A program made the position numbers and the translations under genes. Positions 13,041 to 14,448 of a stretch of DNA of 14,448 bases are shown here, piece by piece; position 1 is the first letter of the stretch, and every line of letters starts with the position of its first letter. The stretch is from Phoronis ovalis (Eukaryota > Phoronida > Phoronidae), in contig JAOXYB010032353.1 of assembly GCA_028565635.1 (NCBI GenBank), positions 1-14,448 of the forward strand, read 5' to 3'. The notes beneath the pieces are model-generated. The model was not told the origin of the DNA. It was given only the letters and a program-made list of their open reading frames with translations, and made no database searches.

Positions 13041-13150
13041 CAGCTAAAACATTTACGTTGTCAGGCACCATACGTAAATACATCCGGGAATCTGAACAGG
13101 TGCTAAATGACAGGGACATCTTGTGGATGCTTGCACAATTGTGCCAATAA
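13041..13150 (+). other. Unexplained coding-like stretch
   Basis: A stretch less A+T-rich than its flanks reads openly on the plus strand to TAA at 13148-13150. The encoded residues (TLSGTIRKYIRESEQVL, then NDRDILWMLAQLCQ) look like an ordinary amphipathic protein end. I do not recognise it. An AG at 13039-13040 could act as an acceptor. It may be the terminal exon of an unknown gene, a transposon remnant or chance. Confidence 0.25.
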
Positions 13151-14026
13151 TTATAAACAAAGTGATTACATTACAAAGATTGGTCACATAATAGAAGTAA
13201 ATAATTATTTTTTAGTTGAAAAAAATGAAAAGGGTACTTAAAAAAAACTAAAAGCAAGTAATTTGTTTGTAGATATTTATCAACATATTTATTAGGGACA
13301 ACATCAAATGAATTTAATATAAGTTTAAAGAAATGAAATGATAAAATTCAATCAGATCAGCACAACATTAGAAACTCAGATCTAAGATATAAGAGATGTG
13401 AATAAATTCAAAAAAATATTACAATTAATAAGACAAAATTAGAATTCACCAGAACATAAAAAAATTAAAGTTTCACTTATTATAAACTTTTGCCAGAGCT
13501 GATATGATTAACCAGACTGACAATGATTAATTTTATTTAGGTCGAGGAATTCTATTATTTAAATAAGTTAATTTAATGTTACAGCACTTTATAAATTTAA
13601 TATAGAATTATATACAAATATAAATACAGAACTCCCTGATTGTCATAACTGATAAACGCATGGCACCCTTGCATAAGGACATGAACACATGTAATATCAT
13701 GAAATTCAGCTCTTGGATCTCAATGTTAAGATATGGCTTAAAATACTAAAAAGGTAAATTCTATCACAATTGTTATCTAATATCAGAGAATAGACAATGA
13801 AAGCTTTTCCTCTCTGTAACATTTAGTAACATCTAACACATCTTGTATCTATTTTTGTTACAAATTACAAAGGGTAACATCCACTATCAAACTTGAGTGG
13901 CTCCAAGTGGTATTTCTAGAACTATTAGATTTTACTACAGCATTCTTTTCTGGAACAACTCTGGTTTATGAACAGATATCCATTAGAAACGGAAATTCAG
14001 TAGCCATTGGTGCTAATTCAGTTGTA
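13151..14026 (-). other. Probable 3' UTR of the TSP1-domain gene
   Basis: It is very A+T-rich with no conserved reading frame. If the TAG at 14029-14027 is the true stop, this is the 3' untranslated region and downstream flank. Minus-strand AATAAA signals (TTTATT as read here) lie at 13532-13537 and 13288-13293. The gene boundary is not determined. Confidence 0.45.
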
Positions 14027-14232
14027 CTACACATCACTGTTGATTTGTATCTTTGCACATTTCTCCCTCTCCTGGCACTGTTGCCATTCTCTTCCTGCTC
14101 CTGCGCAGTAACGTCCTCTGTTTCGAGGTCTTGGATTTGTACAGGTTTTACTACGATACTGATACCCTTGCCTACATGGCTCTTGAGCAGAACAATGACT
14201 CCATCTCGCCCATGATGACCAGCCACCATCCA
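14027..14232 (-). CDS. Thrombospondin type 1 repeat (TSP1) exon, probably the C-terminal exon
   Basis: The acceptor TCATTCCAG ends at 14233. The exon supplies two bases of a split Val codon and 67 further residues, then TAG (14029-14027). The sequence VDGGWSSWARWSHC, GYQYRSKTC, NPRPRNRGRYC, then WQQC and EKC gives the WxxWxxW stack and six cysteines of a TSP type 1 domain, so the product is extracellular or secreted. A phase 1 acceptor is usual for such domain exons. The cysteine pattern CSAQEPC lacks the CxxS/TC O-fucosylation consensus, while WxxW C-mannosylation sites remain. Only eight residues follow the last cysteine. Upstream exons are off the right edge, so the parent family (ADAMTS-like, UNC5, semaphorin-5, hemicentin or other) cannot be decided. 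A cryptic donor before the stop is possible but none is convincing. Confidence 0.85.
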
Positions 14233-14378
14233 CTGGAATGATATTAAAGATTGTAGAAAATATCGGCCAATGTTTTGCATAAGGACAATGCATTTGATTG
14301 ATGATTATTATTTCCTTACAAACATATGATTCTAGACTGGACTCAGTCTGAATAATGAAGTATGCATCATTGAATTTT

Positions 14379-14440
14379 TTTTTTTACTCAAATTGCCTAA
14401 AGTGATTATTTTTTTTACTCAAATTGTCTAAAGTGATGAT
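14379..14440. repeat. Short tandem repeat, period 31 bp
   Basis: A poly-T run followed by ACTCAAATTG(C/T)CTAAAGTGAT starts at 14386 and again at 14417, a 31-bp period with one mismatch in the core. The array may continue past the window edge. Confidence 0.8.
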
Positions 14441-14448
14441 AAATTATA

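Noticed and set aside
13966-14280. 104-codon minus-strand frame overlapping the TSP1 exon
   Set aside because: It is a shifted reading of the same DNA. The cysteine/tryptophan pattern of the TSP1 domain shows that the other frame is the real one.

Overview
This is a eukaryotic, animal (metazoan) window. It is strongly A+T-rich. Its coding sequence is broken into short exons with ordinary GT-AG splice sites (pyrimidine-rich AG acceptors, GTAAGT/GTGAGT-like donors). No bacterial operon structure, ribosome binding site or CRISPR array is visible. The SARM1 protein is complete in domain terms but diverged from vertebrates, which together with the compact A+T-rich introns fits an invertebrate. A lophotrochozoan such as a mollusc is my guess, not something the sequence proves.

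Layout, left to right. (1) 85-4750, plus strand: the last eight coding exons of CCDC77, a coiled-coil centrosome/cilium-associated protein, ending in TAA at 4748-4750. Only the extreme N-terminus lies off the left edge. (2) 4751-6014: a gene-free, A+T-rich gap of about 1.26 kb holding the 3' untranslated regions of two convergent genes. (3) 6015-11535, minus strand: nine coding exons of SARM1, the NAD+-cleaving trigger of axon degeneration and innate immune TIR protein. All eight internal junctions join in frame, giving 706 residues from the first Met of the first recognised exon: ARM domain, two SAM domains, TIR domain. The catalytic Glu and the NAD+-sensing ARM residues are present. (4) 11536-13150: the 5' flank or 5' intron of SARM1. 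It is repeat-rich, with two 68-69 bp modules bounded by inverted CTGTTCCCC/GGGGAACAG arms and a 349-bp tandem duplication. A short unexplained coding-like stretch lies at its right end. (5) 13151-14026: A+T-rich, no gene seen, probably 3' UTR of the next gene. (6) 14027-14232, minus strand: an exon encoding one thrombospondin type 1 repeat, probably the last exon of a secreted or membrane protein that continues off the right edge. A short tandem repeat lies at the extreme right end.

The three genes have no obvious shared pathway; this looks like ordinary gene neighbourhood. I see no new multi-gene system. The points most worth a second look are the SARM1 start (a possible N-myristoylation signal in place of a mitochondrial leader), its loss of several regulatory cysteines, and the two repeat families just upstream of it. 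Comparisons with human proteins are from memory, not from a computed alignment.
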